Shown: positions 1-9,058, numbered from the stretch's first letter. The stretch is 36,207 nt of DNA from Tistrella bauzanensis (GCF_014636235.1 NZ_BMDZ01000056.1:1-36207); one strand, 5' to 3'. The notes: a model not told the origin generated them from the letters alone. Numbers and translations are program-made.

Positions 1-121
1 AATCAGGCGCCGGCCGCAGGCTCAAGGGCGGATCTCACTGCGATCGCGACACATTCCGAAGACCCATTCTGCAACAGGCTCTTTGGCGACAAGCTGGCCG
101 CGGCTCCATTGTCATGTCTGT

Positions 122-144
122 GGTGACCTGGCCTCCCGGTCACC
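122..144 (-). terminator. Hairpin after metQ, possible terminator
   Basis: A perfect 7-bp inverted repeat (GGTGACC / GGTCACC, 9-nt loop) ends 2 bases past the metQ stop codon. No T-run follows on the minus strand, so Rho-independent function is doubtful. The remaining bases 1-121 show no gene that I can support. Confidence 0.35.
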
Positions 145-145
145 C

Positions 146-1000
146 TCACCACGCCGGCATGAAGGCGCCTTCGAACCGCGCGTCCAGGAAGGCCGAGACC
201 TCGGGGGACTGGAAACTGTCGAGCAGGATGCGGGTTTCAGGGCGGTTCTCGTCGGCGCGACGCACCACCAGGATATTGCCATAGGGGTTGCTGCGCCGGT
301 TCTCGATCGCAATGGTGTCGGTGCGCGGGTCGAAGCCGGCGGCCTGGGCGTAATTGCCGTTGATCGCGGCGGCATCCAGCCGGTCCAGCGCCGCCGGCAG
401 ATCCTCGGCCGGCATCTCGATGAACTGGAACTTGCGGGTGTTGATCATCACGTCCTGCGGCCGGGGCGTCAGCCGCGCGCCCGGCGACAGGCCGATCATC
501 GCCCGTTCGGCCAGCAGGCGCAGCGCCCGGCCGCCATTGCTGCGGTCGGCCGGAATGCCGATCCGCGCACCGGTGGGCAGCGCGCGCAGGGTCTTCAAGG
601 TGCGGGAATAGATGCCCATCGGCTGCACGATGGTATAGCCCACCGACACCAGATCATAGCCATGGGCGGCGCTGTCGGCTTCCAGGAACGGCCGGTGCTG
701 AAAGGCGTTGGCATCCAACTCGCCCTTGGCCAGCGCCGCGTTCGGCTGGTCGTATTCCTTGAAGGTCACGATCTCGACCGTCAGGCCCTTTTCGGCCGCC
801 ACGATCTTCACCACCTCGGCGATCTCGACCTCGGGGCCATCGATCACCCCCAGCCGGACCGTGTCGGTGCGCTGGGGGGCGTCGGCTGCCCGCGAGCCGA
901 TCGTCACGCACAGGCTTGCGATCAGAACCGCGAACAGCGCCGTGATCATCGACAATGCGGGACGGGAGTCGCTGTGGTGTGCGGTGGCGGAACGAAACAT
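146..1000 (-). CDS. metQ: MetQ/NlpA-family ABC transporter substrate-binding protein
   Basis: This 284-residue protein belongs to the NlpA/MetQ family, periplasmic proteins that usually bind D/L-methionine for a MetNI importer. The mature part opens with VRLGVIDGPEVEIAEVV and carries the family segments FKEYDQPNAALAKGELDANAFQH, PMGIYSRTLKTL, IGIPADRSNGGRALRLL and INGNYAQAAGF (the first shortened elsewhere; seen near residues 60-80). The N-terminus is basic, then a hydrophobic stretch around residues 18-33 that works as a signal peptide. The only nearby cysteine (LIASLC) is a poor lipobox, so a lipid anchor is uncertain. The start at 1000 is chosen because the signal peptide begins there; the frame stays open 69 codons further upstream without recognisable sequence. 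No metN or metI lies within the window; the downstream side is cut off after 145 bases, so whether the gene is solitary cannot be judged. Family assignment is firm; the ligand is inferred. Confidence 0.85.
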   Translation of the reverse strand: MFRSATAHHSDSRPALSMITALFAVLIASLCVTIGSRAADAPQRTDTVRLGVIDGPEVEIAEVVKIVAAEKGLTVEIVTFKEYDQPNAALAKGELDANAFQHRPFLEADSAAHGYDLVSVGYTIVQPMGIYSRTLKTLRALPTGARIGIPADRSNGGRALRLLAERAMIGLSPGARLTPRPQDVMINTRKFQFIEMPAEDLPAALDRLDAAAINGNYAQAAGFDPRTDTIAIENRRSNPYGNILVVRRADENRPETRILLDSFQSPEVSAFLDARFEGAFMPAW

Positions 1001-1197
1001 GGTGTCAGCTCTCGGTCCCTGGGCCGGTCGGAGGGCAGGCCGTGATACAGGACGCCGGGCCGCATGCCGGACGCCGGAGCGGCCGTCGCCAGCTTGCGGA
1101 CCACCGATCGCTCCAGCGGCAAACGATGTGGGCTTACCCCCTTCACCGTCAACAGAATTCCAGAGAAACTGTTCAGCAATGTGAACCGCTCCCCCGC

Positions 1198-1217
1198 TCT
1201 GCCACACACCCGGCAGA
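1198..1217 (-). terminator. Weak hairpin between chemoreceptor gene and metQ
   Basis: A 6-bp inverted repeat (TCTGCC / GGCAGA, 8-nt loop) starts 7 bases after the chemoreceptor stop codon. It has no T-tail. The rest of the 223-bp spacer up to metQ shows no clear riboswitch; a TTGACG hexamer lies near 1145-1150 on the minus strand but has no convincing -10 partner. Confidence 0.25.
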
Positions 1218-1223
1218 TGGCTG

Positions 1224-2576
1224 TTATATCGCCCCCTGCTCCGGCGCGATCTGGTTCAGCAACCGCAGCACGTCTTGCGATGCGACCTCCATCCGGCCAA
1301 TCGCCGCCATCGCCTCTCGCGGCCGGCCGGCGGCCATCAGCCGGGCGGCCTCGCGGCCATGATCGTGCACGGCGGTATGCGGCGCCTCCAGCGCCCGGAA
1401 GGCCGCGTCGCCGCGCCATGCCGCCGACTGGTCGCCATAATACCAGCGGCCGAGCCGGCAGGAATGATGATCGGTCAATTCGCGGTCGGCGAGCTTCGCA
1501 CGACCGGTCGCCATCGCGGCCAGCCGCTTTTTCCACAGCGCATGATCGGCCTTGGCCAGACGCACCACCTGATCGTTCTGCCGGCGCCCGGCCAGCGCCT
1601 GAAGCGCCGGGGCGATGCGGCCCTCCAGCCGGTCCAGCGCGTCGGCCACGGTTTCGATGCCATTGCGGTTGTCGGCCCCCAGCCCCGCGACCGCGGCGAT
1701 ATCACCCGCCAGTCGGTCTGACGCCACGCCCTGAGCATCGATTTCCGTGGCCACCAGGGTCATGCGCCCCGACACATCGGCAATCCGGCCGCCCAGGGCC
1801 TCGATCTCGCGACCCAGCCCGTCGATGGCGGCGCGGCCTTCGGCAGCCCCACGCGCGCCATCGCCCATCGCGGTGACGATCGCCGCCATCTCGGCCCGCA
1901 GGGCGTTGATCCGGTCGCGGATATCGTCGGTGGCCGCCGCCGTCTGCTGGGCCAGGGCCTTCACCTCGCCCGCGACCACGGCGAAGCCACGGCCGGCCTC
2001 GCCCGCACGGGCCGCTTCGATGGTCGCGTTCAGCGCCAGCAACCGGGTCTGGCGGGCCACCGCCTCGATCGAACCCACAATGGTATCGATCTGCTGCGAT
2101 GCCGCCGCCAGCGCATCGACGCGGCCGGCCGCAGTGGTGACGCCATCGGTCAGGGTCGCCACGGTCCGGGCCACCTCGCGCAGCCGGCGCACACCGGTTT
2201 CGGCGGCCTCGTTCGCTTCGCGTGCCACCTCGGCTGCAGCACGGCTGGCCTCGCGGATGCGGCCGCCGCTGGCGGCAAGCTCGCCGATCGCCGACGCCGC
2301 TCCGGATGTCCGGTCCTCAAGATCGCGGGCGGCAGCCACCGCATGCACCACGCCCACCCCGGCCTCGGCGGCCTCGATACAGGCGCCAACGATCCGGTCG
2401 GTGTCACCACGGGCGGTCTCGGCCAGATGCCCGGCAAGACGGGCCAGCGCCCGCGACAGCGGATCGTCTCCCAGCGGTGGCGGCGCATCGTGATGTCCGG
2501 CGATCAATGCCTCGACAAAAGCCACATGGGCCGTGTTGTCGGGTGCGGCCGGTATACGGGCGGGGGACGACGACAT
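1224..2576 (-). CDS. Soluble methyl-accepting chemotaxis protein with C-terminal CZB zinc domain
   Basis: A 450-residue chemoreceptor without any hydrophobic segment, so cytoplasmic. Most of the protein (about residues 90-330) is the coiled-coil signalling hairpin; its tip is unmistakable ([20 protein letters not shown] followed by [17 protein letters not shown]), the region that contacts CheA and CheW. About residues 338-445 form a CZB (chemoreceptor zinc-binding) domain: [11 protein letters not shown], then [13 protein letters not shown], then [14 protein letters not shown], supplying the expected His/Cys/His/His zinc ligands. CZB domains are known to bind zinc and in some receptors respond to hypochlorous acid through the Cys; that role here is inference. 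There is no PAS or other sensor domain: the N-terminal 90 residues are Ala-rich and unassigned. The ATG at 2576 is preferred because GAGGT lies 8 bases upstream; the frame is open to 2702. No che genes are adjacent. Confidence 0.9.
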   Translation of the reverse strand: MSSSPARIPAAPDNTAHVAFVEALIAGHHDAPPPLGDDPLSRALARLAGHLAETARGDTDRIVGACIEAAEAGVGVVHAVAAARDLEDRTSGAASAIGELAASGGRIREASRAAAEVAREANEAAETGVRRLREVARTVATLTDGVTTAAGRVDALAAASQQIDTIVGSIEAVARQTRLLALNATIEAARAGEAGRGFAVVAGEVKALAQQTAAATDDIRDRINALRAEMAAIVTAMGDGARGAAEGRAAIDGLGREIEALGGRIADVSGRMTLVATEIDAQGVASDRLAGDIAAVAGLGADNRNGIETVADALDRLEGRIAPALQALAGRRQNDQVVRLAKADHALWKKRLAAMATGRAKLADRELTDHHSCRLGRWYYGDQSAAWRGDAAFRALEAPHTAVHDHGREAARLMAAGRPREAMAAIGRMEVASQDVLRLLNQIAPEQGAI

Positions 2577-2698
2577 CCTGGAGAACCTCACGCAGAGCGG
2601 ATGGCTGGAACGGGTCGCGCATATTGATACGACGTGACCACGCCTGGCAATCCCCGGCGGGTCCGCGATCCGGTGCGGACCGGCCTGGCCGCCCCGGA

Positions 2699-3670
2699 TC
2701 AACCCCGCAGCGCCACCTTCAGCGCGTCCACCGATCGCGCCACCGCGTCGCGGGCCTGATCCAGCGCGCCAGCGGTGTTGATGAAGCCGTGCAGCATGCC
2801 CGGATAGACCCGATGCTCAACCGCGACACCGGCCGCGCGCAGCGCCGCCGCATAGGCGTGGCCTTCGTCGGCCAGCGGGTCGCAGCCGGCGGTGACGATC
2901 AGCGCCGGCGGCAGGCCGCGATGGTCGGGTGCGTGCAGCGGCGAGGCCCGCCAGTCACGGGCCAGGGCCGGGTCCGGCAGATACTGGGCCAGGAACCAGG
3001 TGATGGTGGCATCGTCCAGCAGATAGCCCTCGGCGAAGACATCGCGTGAGGGGTGGCGCACCGCCAGATCGGTCGCCGGATAGATCAGCCATTGCAGGCG
3101 AGGCATCGCCAGCCCGGCATCGCGCGCCGCCAGTGCCGCCACGGCCGACAGATTGCCGCCGGCACTGTCGCCGCCGATCGCCACCCGCTCAGGATCGATG
3201 CCGAAATCACCCGCCGCCCGCAGCAGCGCGCCCCAGGCCGCGATCGCATCCTCGGCCGCCGCCGGGAAGGGATGCTCCGGCGCCAGCCGGTAATCCAGCG
3301 ACACCACGGCGATGCCGGCCGCCGCCGCCACATGCCGGCACAGCCGGTCATAGGCATCGAGGCTGCCGATCGTCCAGCCGCCGCCATGGATGAACAGCAG
3401 CGCCGGCAGCGGCGCCGCCTCAAGGGTCAGCGGCTCGGGCCGGTACAGCCGCACCGCCATGTCGCCCGCCGGGCCGGGCAGCGCCAGATCGCGCACCACG
3501 GCCAACTCGGCACGCGGCAGGTCGAGCAGAACCACCACCTCGTCGAACATCCGGCGGGCATCGGCCGGGGTCATGCGGTGATAGGGATCGCGGCCCGACG
3601 CCTTCACCAGATCCAGGATCCAGGCGGCCTGCGGATCGGGGGTCGTGTGGCGCTCAGGAACAGGGCTCAT
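2699..3670 (-). CDS. Alpha/beta hydrolase, hormone-sensitive-lipase (family IV) esterase
   Basis: A 323-residue cytoplasmic esterase of the HSL family, which hydrolyses short- to medium-chain esters. The oxyanion motif HGGGW is at residues 95-99, the nucleophile motif GDSAGG at 167-172 (Ser169), the acid is Asp264 in CDPLADEG, and the base is His294 in MLHGF. Length and order match the family (about 300-320 residues). No signal peptide is visible. It lies 122 bp upstream of the chemoreceptor start and 107 bp downstream of the broken AcvB-like gene, same strand, with no sign of coupling to either. The natural substrate cannot be read from the sequence. Confidence 0.9.
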   Translation of the reverse strand: MSPVPERHTTPDPQAAWILDLVKASGRDPYHRMTPADARRMFDEVVVLLDLPRAELAVVRDLALPGPAGDMAVRLYRPEPLTLEAAPLPALLFIHGGGWTIGSLDAYDRLCRHVAAAAGIAVVSLDYRLAPEHPFPAAAEDAIAAWGALLRAAGDFGIDPERVAIGGDSAGGNLSAVAALAARDAGLAMPRLQWLIYPATDLAVRHPSRDVFAEGYLLDDATITWFLAQYLPDPALARDWRASPLHAPDHRGLPPALIVTAGCDPLADEGHAYAAALRAAGVAVEHRVYPGMLHGFINTAGALDQARDAVARSVDALKVALRG

Positions 3671-3777
3671 CTCATGGCTCCACTTGCTCGGCAGGTCGGC
3701 GGATCGGGGATCAGGACCAGAGTGTCGCCGCGAGGGCGGCCGAAATCAATGGCCGCATCCGTGGCCGCCACCGCCGT

Positions 3778-4565
3778 TCAGCGGCCGTCCATCTGCGCCA
3801 GAACCAGATCCGCCAGACGGTCGTAGTCGCCATCGAAATGATGGCCGCCGGGAATGCCCAGCACGGTGGCGCGGTCGCCGATCCGCGGGCAGGCCGAGAT
3901 ATCGGCCTCGTCCAGCCCATAGACGCAGAGCAATGGCGGCCGCGCCAGCGCGCGGGCGGCGGCGACCACATCGGTCGCGCCATCTTCGGGCGTGTCGTGC
4001 AGCCAGTTGGTCGGGTGGATCTCCCAGTTGGCCCAGGTGTTGGAGGTCAGCATCACCGCCAGCACCGCGTGGTCGAGCAGTGCCGGCGGCAATTGGGCCG
4101 TGATCGACGGCAGCACCGCCGCGCCGAAGGAAAAGCCGATCAGCACCAGCCGGTCGCAGTGCCAGCGCGCCATGCGGTCGGCGATCGGCCCGGCCAGATC
4201 CCGGGCCGCATCGGCGGCGCTACGCCGGGTCCAGAAGTAGTGCAGCGCATCCACCCCCAGTACCGCCACACCGCGCGCCTGAAGCCGGGCGCCCATATCG
4301 CGGTCCAGATCGGCCCAGCCGCCATCGCCCGAGATGATCACCGCCAGATCGCGGTCATGGCCCCCCCCCCGGCGCCATCGGCCGGCAGATCGACCAGCCA
4401 GTCGGCATGCGCGGCCGCCGGATCATCGGTGGCACCGGTCATGGCCGCGGCGGTCTCGGCCGCCGTCAACCCGACCCCGCCATCGCCCACGACCAGCGCC
4501 ACCGTCAGCACCACCGCCAGCATCCGCGCCACCCGCATGGCAGCGACCCGCAGGCTCCGTCTCAT
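3778..4565 (-). pseudogene. VirJ/AcvB-type lysyl-PG hydrolase gene, frame interrupted at a G10 run
   Basis: Two frames together make one protein. Frame 1 starts at ATG 4565, encodes a signal peptide (MRRSLRVAAMRVARMLAVVL, then more hydrophobic residues) and stops at 4338 after 75 codons. Frame 2 continues from just past the G-run and reads the VirJ domain: LAVIISGDGGWADLDRD, then GFSFGAAVLPS (GxSxG nucleophile), GLDEADISACP (likely acid) and GIPGGHHFDGDY (likely base). The frames join if the run of ten G (4361-4370) had 11 or 8 bases, giving a periplasmic protein of about 262 residues. AcvB/AtvA/VirJ proteins are known partners of LpiA/MprF, and Agrobacterium AcvB hydrolyses Lys-PG. This copy has only one VirJ domain, like VirJ rather than two-domain AcvB. 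Its ATG overlaps the mprF stop codon (ATGA), so it is translationally coupled. Whether the break is real, switchable, or an assembly error is open. Confidence 0.8.
4361..4370 (-). repeat. Homopolymer G10 (C10 on plus strand) inside the AcvB-like gene
   Basis: Ten identical bases, flanked by GGCGCC and CCATGACC on the minus strand. It lies at the point where the signal-peptide half and the catalytic half of the hydrolase fall out of frame. Runs of this length are prone to slippage in cells and to miscounting in sequencing. Confidence 0.95.
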
Positions 4566-7192
4566 CGCCCGATAACCCCTTTGATGCCCCCTGAGATCAG
4601 CGCCACCAGATCGAGCCCCACCTGCGGCAGAGCGGTGCCGCCGGGGGCCGCCAGGAACCGCGGCCGCCAGTCGGGCAGGAATTTCTGCTTGAAGCGGCGC
4701 AGCCCCTGGAAGTTGTAAAGGCCCTCGCCACGCTGATAGATGAAGGTGCCGATCCGGCTCCAGGCCGGGGCCAGCGGGTTGTCGGGCAGGCCCGCCAGCG
4801 GCGCCATACCCAGCGAGAACCGCTGCCAGCCGGCATCGCGGGCATGCAGCATGGTCTCGACCAGCAGGTAATCCATGATGCCATAGCCGGCATCGGGCAC
4901 ATGGCGCATCAGGTCCAGGGTCAGTTCCGCCCGATCGGCCGATGGCCACAGATTGGCGAAGGCCACGATCCGGTCGCCCACCCGTGCCACCGCGATCGGG
5001 CAGCGGTTCAGATAGTCGGGATCGAACCGGCCCAGCGAGAACCGCTTCTCGCGCGCCTGGCGTTCCTCCATCCAGGCCTCCGACACCTTGCGGAGCTGCG
5101 GCATGATCCGCACGGCCGCACCCGGCGCCAGCAGTTCGAAGCTGGCGCCATCCTTGATCGCGCGGCGATGGGCATAGCGCAGCTCGGCGCGGGGCTTGCC
5201 CTCAAGATTGAAGCCCGCAAGCGGCACCACCGCCTCTTCGCCCAGCTTCACCAGCCGCAGCCCCAGATCCAGATACAGCGGCAGCGCCTCGGCCGAGACC
5301 TGATAGAACACCGGCAGCGCGCCATGGGTGTCGCAGAGTTCCCGGAACATCCAGGCGACATTGGCCCAGGCATGGCGCGGCCCGATCGGATCGCCCATCG
5401 CCACCAGCGACCGGCCCGAGGCCGCATACATCACGAACGCGTCGCCGCATTCCGAGAAGATGAAGCTCTTGTCGCCAGTGAAGGCCAGCTGCGCCATGCT
5501 GGATGACGACTGTGCGGAAATCCGCGCCGCCTGCTCCAGTTCGGCCGCATCCGCCGGGCGCGGCCGGGGCAGTGCCGGCGCGAAGAACCGGGTGGCCAGC
5601 AGCACCACCCCCAGAACCACCACCGCCACGATCGCGCGCAGCGCCCGCGACGCCTCGGCATCCAGTCCCACGGTCCACAGGGCGTCCGACAGGCCGGTGC
5701 CGAGGGCCGCGCCCTCGGCCATCAGCGCGCCGCCGCGGAACGAAAACCACATCAGCCAGGTGGAGCCCAGCACCGCGATCGCCACCGCCGCCACCCAGCC
5801 CGGCGTCATCGGCTGGCGAAGCAGCGACCCATGACGGTGAAAGGCCGGGCGTGCCAGCACCAGCAGCCCGGCGACCAGCGCCAGCAGGCAGGCTTCCTCC
5901 CAGTCCCAGCCCTTCAGCAGCGACAGGACCGAGCCCGCCACCGTCAGCACCACGGCCGCCGCCCAGGCCGCATCCACCCGCCGCGACAGGCCCCGGGCAA
6001 TCACCAGCAGCAGCAGCCCGGTGATGCCGCTGGCCAGATGCGAGGTCTCCAGCACCGCCAGCGGCAGAATCTGCGCCAGTTGCGCCAGCCGGCCATCGGC
6101 GGCGGGGGTCGCGGCCGAGATCAGCAGGGCCGCGCCACAGGCCATGGCCAGCAGGGCGAAGGCAATCGGCGCCACCTGGGCCGCACCGGCACCGGCGCGC
6201 GCCACGCCGGCGCCCGCCCGGCGCACGGCCGGCGCCACCCGCCCGGCCGCGCGCGCGGCCTCGGCCACGGCGATCAGCGCCGCCGCCAGGATCAGGGGCA
6301 GCAGGTTATAGATGATCCGATAGACAACCAGCGCGCCCAGCACCTCTGGCGCCGGCACGCCGGGCAGGAACAGCAGCACGATGCCTTCGAACACCCCCAG
6401 CCCGCCGGGGACATGGGCGATCACCCCGGCCACGATCGCCACCGCATACAGCCCCAGAAAGGCCGCAAACGACAACGGCAGGTCGGCGGGCAGCAGCATC
6501 CACAGCACGGCGCAGGCAAAGACCAGATCGGCCACCGCCAGCGCGGTCTGGCCCAGGGTCATCGACAAGCGCGGCAGCGACAGCCGCCAGGTGCGGAAGC
6601 TGATCGCCAGCCCGCGCGCCGAGGCGACCATATAGGCCACCAGCACCGTCAGGATCGCCACGCCCAGCGCCTGCACCGCCATGACCGGCAGGCCGGTGGC
6701 CACGGCCACGCGCCGGCCTTCCAGCACCGCCGCGACGCCGCCGGTCAGCGCCGATCCCAGCGCGAAGGCGGTGGCGCCGAACACCATCAGCCGCGCCACC
6801 ACCGCCGGCGACACCCCGGCATTGCCATAGACCCTGAGCCGCACCGAGGTGCCGGTGACGGCGGCAAAGCCGGCGGTATGGGCAATCGCCTGGGCGCAGA
6901 AGGCGGCGAAGGCGACCCGTGCGGTCGGCAGCCGCACCCCCGCATCCCGCAGGGCCAGCGCATCGAAGCCGATCAGCGCCACGAAGGACAGGGCGGTGAA
7001 TACCCCCGCCCACACCACATCGCCGATGCCGACCGCGGCGATCGCCGCCCGGATGTCGGCGAAGGACATGCTGCGGGTTTCATACTGGATGACCCACAAG
7101 GCCAGCCCGAACACCGCCAGCATCCCGATCGCCGCCACCGGCCGCAGGATGCGCGGCGACAGCCATCGCGCCATTCGGCCTTGTCCGTCCAT
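4562..7192 (-). CDS. mprF: MprF/LpiA bifunctional lysyl-phosphatidylglycerol synthase and flippase
   Basis: This inner-membrane enzyme (876 residues; MprF/LpiA family 840-880) transfers lysine from Lys-tRNA to phosphatidylglycerol and flips the product, lowering the negative charge of the membrane surface. The N-terminal half contains many hydrophobic segments, starting around ILRPVAAIGMLAVFGLALWV, with the flippase-domain stretch AHVPGGLGVFEGIVLLFLPG. The C-terminal 300 residues are the DUF2156 GNAT-like synthase: FTGDKSFIFSECGDAFVMY, then AMGDPIG, the ELTLDLMRHVPDAGYGIMDY stretch, and FNFQGLRRFKQKF-like ending (read here as YNFQGLRRFKQKFLPDW). The ATG at 7192 has AGGGA 5 bases upstream; ATG 7204 in the same frame is the alternative. 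The stop overlaps the next gene's start by 4 bases. LpiA operons are acid-inducible in rhizobia; no such site is visible here. Confidence 0.93.
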   Translation of the reverse strand: MDGQGRMARWLSPRILRPVAAIGMLAVFGLALWVIQYETRSMSFADIRAAIAAVGIGDVVWAGVFTALSFVALIGFDALALRDAGVRLPTARVAFAAFCAQAIAHTAGFAAVTGTSVRLRVYGNAGVSPAVVARLMVFGATAFALGSALTGGVAAVLEGRRVAVATGLPVMAVQALGVAILTVLVAYMVASARGLAISFRTWRLSLPRLSMTLGQTALAVADLVFACAVLWMLLPADLPLSFAAFLGLYAVAIVAGVIAHVPGGLGVFEGIVLLFLPGVPAPEVLGALVVYRIIYNLLPLILAAALIAVAEAARAAGRVAPAVRRAGAGVARAGAGAAQVAPIAFALLAMACGAALLISAATPAADGRLAQLAQILPLAVLETSHLASGITGLLLLVIARGLSRRVDAAWAAAVVLTVAGSVLSLLKGWDWEEACLLALVAGLLVLARPAFHRHGSLLRQPMTPGWVAAVAIAVLGSTWLMWFSFRGGALMAEGAALGTGLSDALWTVGLDAEASRALRAIVAVVVLGVVLLATRFFAPALPRPRPADAAELEQAARISAQSSSSMAQLAFTGDKSFIFSECGDAFVMYAASGRSLVAMGDPIGPRHAWANVAWMFRELCDTHGALPVFYQVSAEALPLYLDLGLRLVKLGEEAVVPLAGFNLEGKPRAELRYAHRRAIKDGASFELLAPGAAVRIMPQLRKVSEAWMEERQAREKRFSLGRFDPDYLNRCPIAVARVGDRIVAFANLWPSADRAELTLDLMRHVPDAGYGIMDYLLVETMLHARDAGWQRFSLGMAPLAGLPDNPLAPAWSRIGTFIYQRGEGLYNFQGLRRFKQKFLPDWRPRFLAAPGGTALPQVGLDLVALISGGIKGVIGR

Positions 7193-7398
7193 CTCGTCCC
7201 TCATCGCAAGCCACCAGCCGGTATCGGCATCGGCCCCGGATACCGGCGCCCGCATGGGAGGCGGGGCCGATATCCGGGGCCGCACTATCCGGCTGTCGGC
7301 GCGGAGGTACAAGCGACAAGCGAGCCGGCGGCCCGCAGGGGAGCCATCGCCTCGCTTCAGATAATACGGGTCTGATTAAGAAATCGTCTGTTGGCGGG

Positions 7399-8640
7399 TC
7401 ATGATCCGGCGGCGGCGGCTTTGCCCACAAAGGGGCAGCCGCCTTCCGACATCGGGCGGATAATCTCGTCGGCGGGCATCTGGGCCAGCACCTTGTAATA
7501 ATCCCACGGGCCGGTCGAGTCCGCCGGCGATTTCACCTCCACCAGGAACATGTCCTTCATCAGCCGGCCGTCCTCGCGGATGCGCGAGTTCTCGCCATAG
7601 AAGTCGTCGACCGGCAGTTGCTTCATCCTGGCCGAGACCGCCATCGCCTCGTCGGTGCCGGCGGCCTCGATCGCGCGCAGATAGGCCAGCACCGCGCTGT
7701 AGACGCCGGCCTGCGGATGGGTGGGCGCGCGATCGGTGTTCATGGCCTCACGCCAACGCCGGGTGAATTCGCGCGACGCATCGTTGCGATCCCAGTAGAA
7801 CGGCGTCACGACCTGCAAACCCTGTGCCGCCTCCAGGCCCAGGCCGTGGACGTTCAGAATGTAGAACGTGGTGCCGGCCAGTTTCTGCCCGGCATCGACC
7901 AGCCCGAACTCGGCCGCCTGCTTGATGGTGTTGGTGGTGTCCTCGCCCGCGTTCAGCACCGCCACCATCTTGGCGCCCGAGGCCTGGGCCTGAAGCAGAA
8001 ACGAGCTGAAATCGGTGTTGCCGACCGGGTGACGGACATGGCCCAGTACCTTGCCGCCGGCCTTCTCGATCACCGTGGTCAACTGCTTTTCCATCGCATG
8101 GCCGAAGGCATAATCGGCGGTGATGAAGTACCAGCTCTCGCCGCCAGCCTCGACCGCCGATTTGCCGATCGCGTTGGCGATCGCCGTGGTGTCATAATTC
8201 CACAGAAAGCCGGTGGGCGAGCACTTGGCCCCGAACAGCGCATCCGACGCCGAGGCGACATGGATCGCCACCCGCTTGCCCTGGGTCAGATCCTGCACCG
8301 CCAGCGACACCGCCGAATTGCCGAAATCGACCATCATGTCGACGCCGTCGGTGTCCATCCACCGCCGCGCCAGCCCGATGCCGACATCCGGCTTGTTCTG
8401 GTGATCGCCTGAGATCAGATCGATCGGACGGCCAAGCACGGTCGGCCCGAAATCGGCGATCGCCAGCCTGGCCGCGACCACCGAACCCTCGCCATTGAAG
8501 TCGGAATAGGGGCCGGAGCGATCGTTGATCACCGCGATCCGCACCACATCGTCCGAGACGGCACCGGCATTCGACGCGGCACCCGCCATCACCGGCAACA
8601 GCAGGGCCGCGGCACAGGCGACCCCCTTCAGACATCTCAT
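7399..8640 (-). CDS. LivJ-type (Peripla_BP_6) ABC transporter substrate-binding protein
   Basis: A 413-residue periplasmic binding protein of the branched-chain amino acid / amide family. A clear signal peptide (MRCLKGVACAAALLLPVMAG, cleaved near AGA) precedes the family opening VVRIAVINDRSGPYSDFNGE. Further family features are DVGIGLARRWMDTDGVDMMV, the FITADYAFGHAMEKQL segment and GLEAAQGLQVVTPFYWD. The start at 8640 is set by the signal peptide and an excellent GGAGG 7 bases upstream. No permease or ATPase genes lie nearby, so its transporter must be elsewhere. Relatives of this type serve many ligands, including aromatic acids; the divergent acyl-CoA ligase hints at a carboxylic acid, but that is inference. 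Confidence 0.87.
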   Translation of the reverse strand: MRCLKGVACAAALLLPVMAGAASNAGAVSDDVVRIAVINDRSGPYSDFNGEGSVVAARLAIADFGPTVLGRPIDLISGDHQNKPDVGIGLARRWMDTDGVDMMVDFGNSAVSLAVQDLTQGKRVAIHVASASDALFGAKCSPTGFLWNYDTTAIANAIGKSAVEAGGESWYFITADYAFGHAMEKQLTTVIEKAGGKVLGHVRHPVGNTDFSSFLLQAQASGAKMVAVLNAGEDTTNTIKQAAEFGLVDAGQKLAGTTFYILNVHGLGLEAAQGLQVVTPFYWDRNDASREFTRRWREAMNTDRAPTHPQAGVYSAVLAYLRAIEAAGTDEAMAVSARMKQLPVDDFYGENSRIREDGRLMKDMFLVEVKSPADSTGPWDYYKVLAQMPADEIIRPMSEGGCPFVGKAAAAGS

Positions 8641-8791
8641 GATTGATCCTCCACTGTAATTGGTCTGATCCGGCGTTGTTCTGGTATCGCCGGTTGCGAT
8701 GCGGGCATGCGTCATCGGCCGCCGGCCATGCTCCCTGGCCGGTCGCCGTGCCGCATGCCATGGCGGACACCCATTTCTGTTGTTAGAGTAT

Positions 8792-8805
8792 TTACTCGCG
8801 GGTAA
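8792..8805. promoter_or_regulatory. Palindrome TTACTCGCGGGTAA, candidate operator
   Basis: A 14-bp near-perfect palindrome (one mismatched pair), of the TTAC...GTAA kind that TetR-family repressors often bind. It lies 152 bp upstream of the LivJ-type start and 254 bp upstream of the ligase start. The binding protein is not known. Confidence 0.4.
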
Positions 8806-8904
8806 GCTATCTGCTAGTGATTTCAGTCGTCAAGTCCCCCTTGGCATCCTGGAAAGATGTTCCGAGAGAAGACATCATCCTTGTTGAAATACATGCCGAT
8901 CATT

Positions 8905-8922
8905 CCGGACGAGATCGTCCGG
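8905..8922. promoter_or_regulatory. 18-bp perfect palindrome CCGGACGA-ga-TCGTCCGG
   Basis: Perfect 8-bp arms with a 2-bp centre, 137 bp upstream of the ligase start. Symmetry without a T-tail or open loop fits a dimeric regulator site better than a terminator. Confidence 0.4.
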
Positions 8923-8926
8923 CTCG

Positions 8927-8941
8927 ATTGCGCATCGCAAT
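8927..8941. promoter_or_regulatory. 15-bp perfect palindrome ATTGCG-cat-CGCAAT
   Basis: Perfect 6-bp arms, 5 bp after the preceding palindrome. GCATCGC recurs as a direct copy near 8953-8959. The two palindromes and the repeat together look like a composite control region for the ligase. Confidence 0.4.
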
Positions 8942-9058
8942 ATACCTGACTTGCATCGCGGTAGAATTCGGGTGCACTGCGGAATGGTCCGGGCTGTTTA
9001 GCGGCACCCGAGACAAATGATGACCGGGGAGACGCCCCGGCAATAAAGGGAGGTTCAC

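Larger units (their letters stand above)
8641..9058. other. 418-bp divergent intergenic region with several palindromes
   Basis: This spacer separates the minus-strand LivJ-type gene from the plus-strand ligase and must hold both promoters. It is clearly less GC-rich than its surroundings from about 8770 to 9000. I find no gene with a plausible ribosome site in it. Three short palindromes are listed separately. No confident -35/-10 pair stands out on either strand. Confidence 0.6.

Noticed and set aside
83-1045. Plus-strand open frame opposite metQ
   Set aside because: The minus strand reads a clear NlpA/MetQ protein; the plus frame has no recognisable motif.
1001-1223. A SAM-type riboswitch upstream of metQ
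   Set aside because: I could not find the conserved core of SAM-I, SAM-II or SAH riboswitches on the minus strand.
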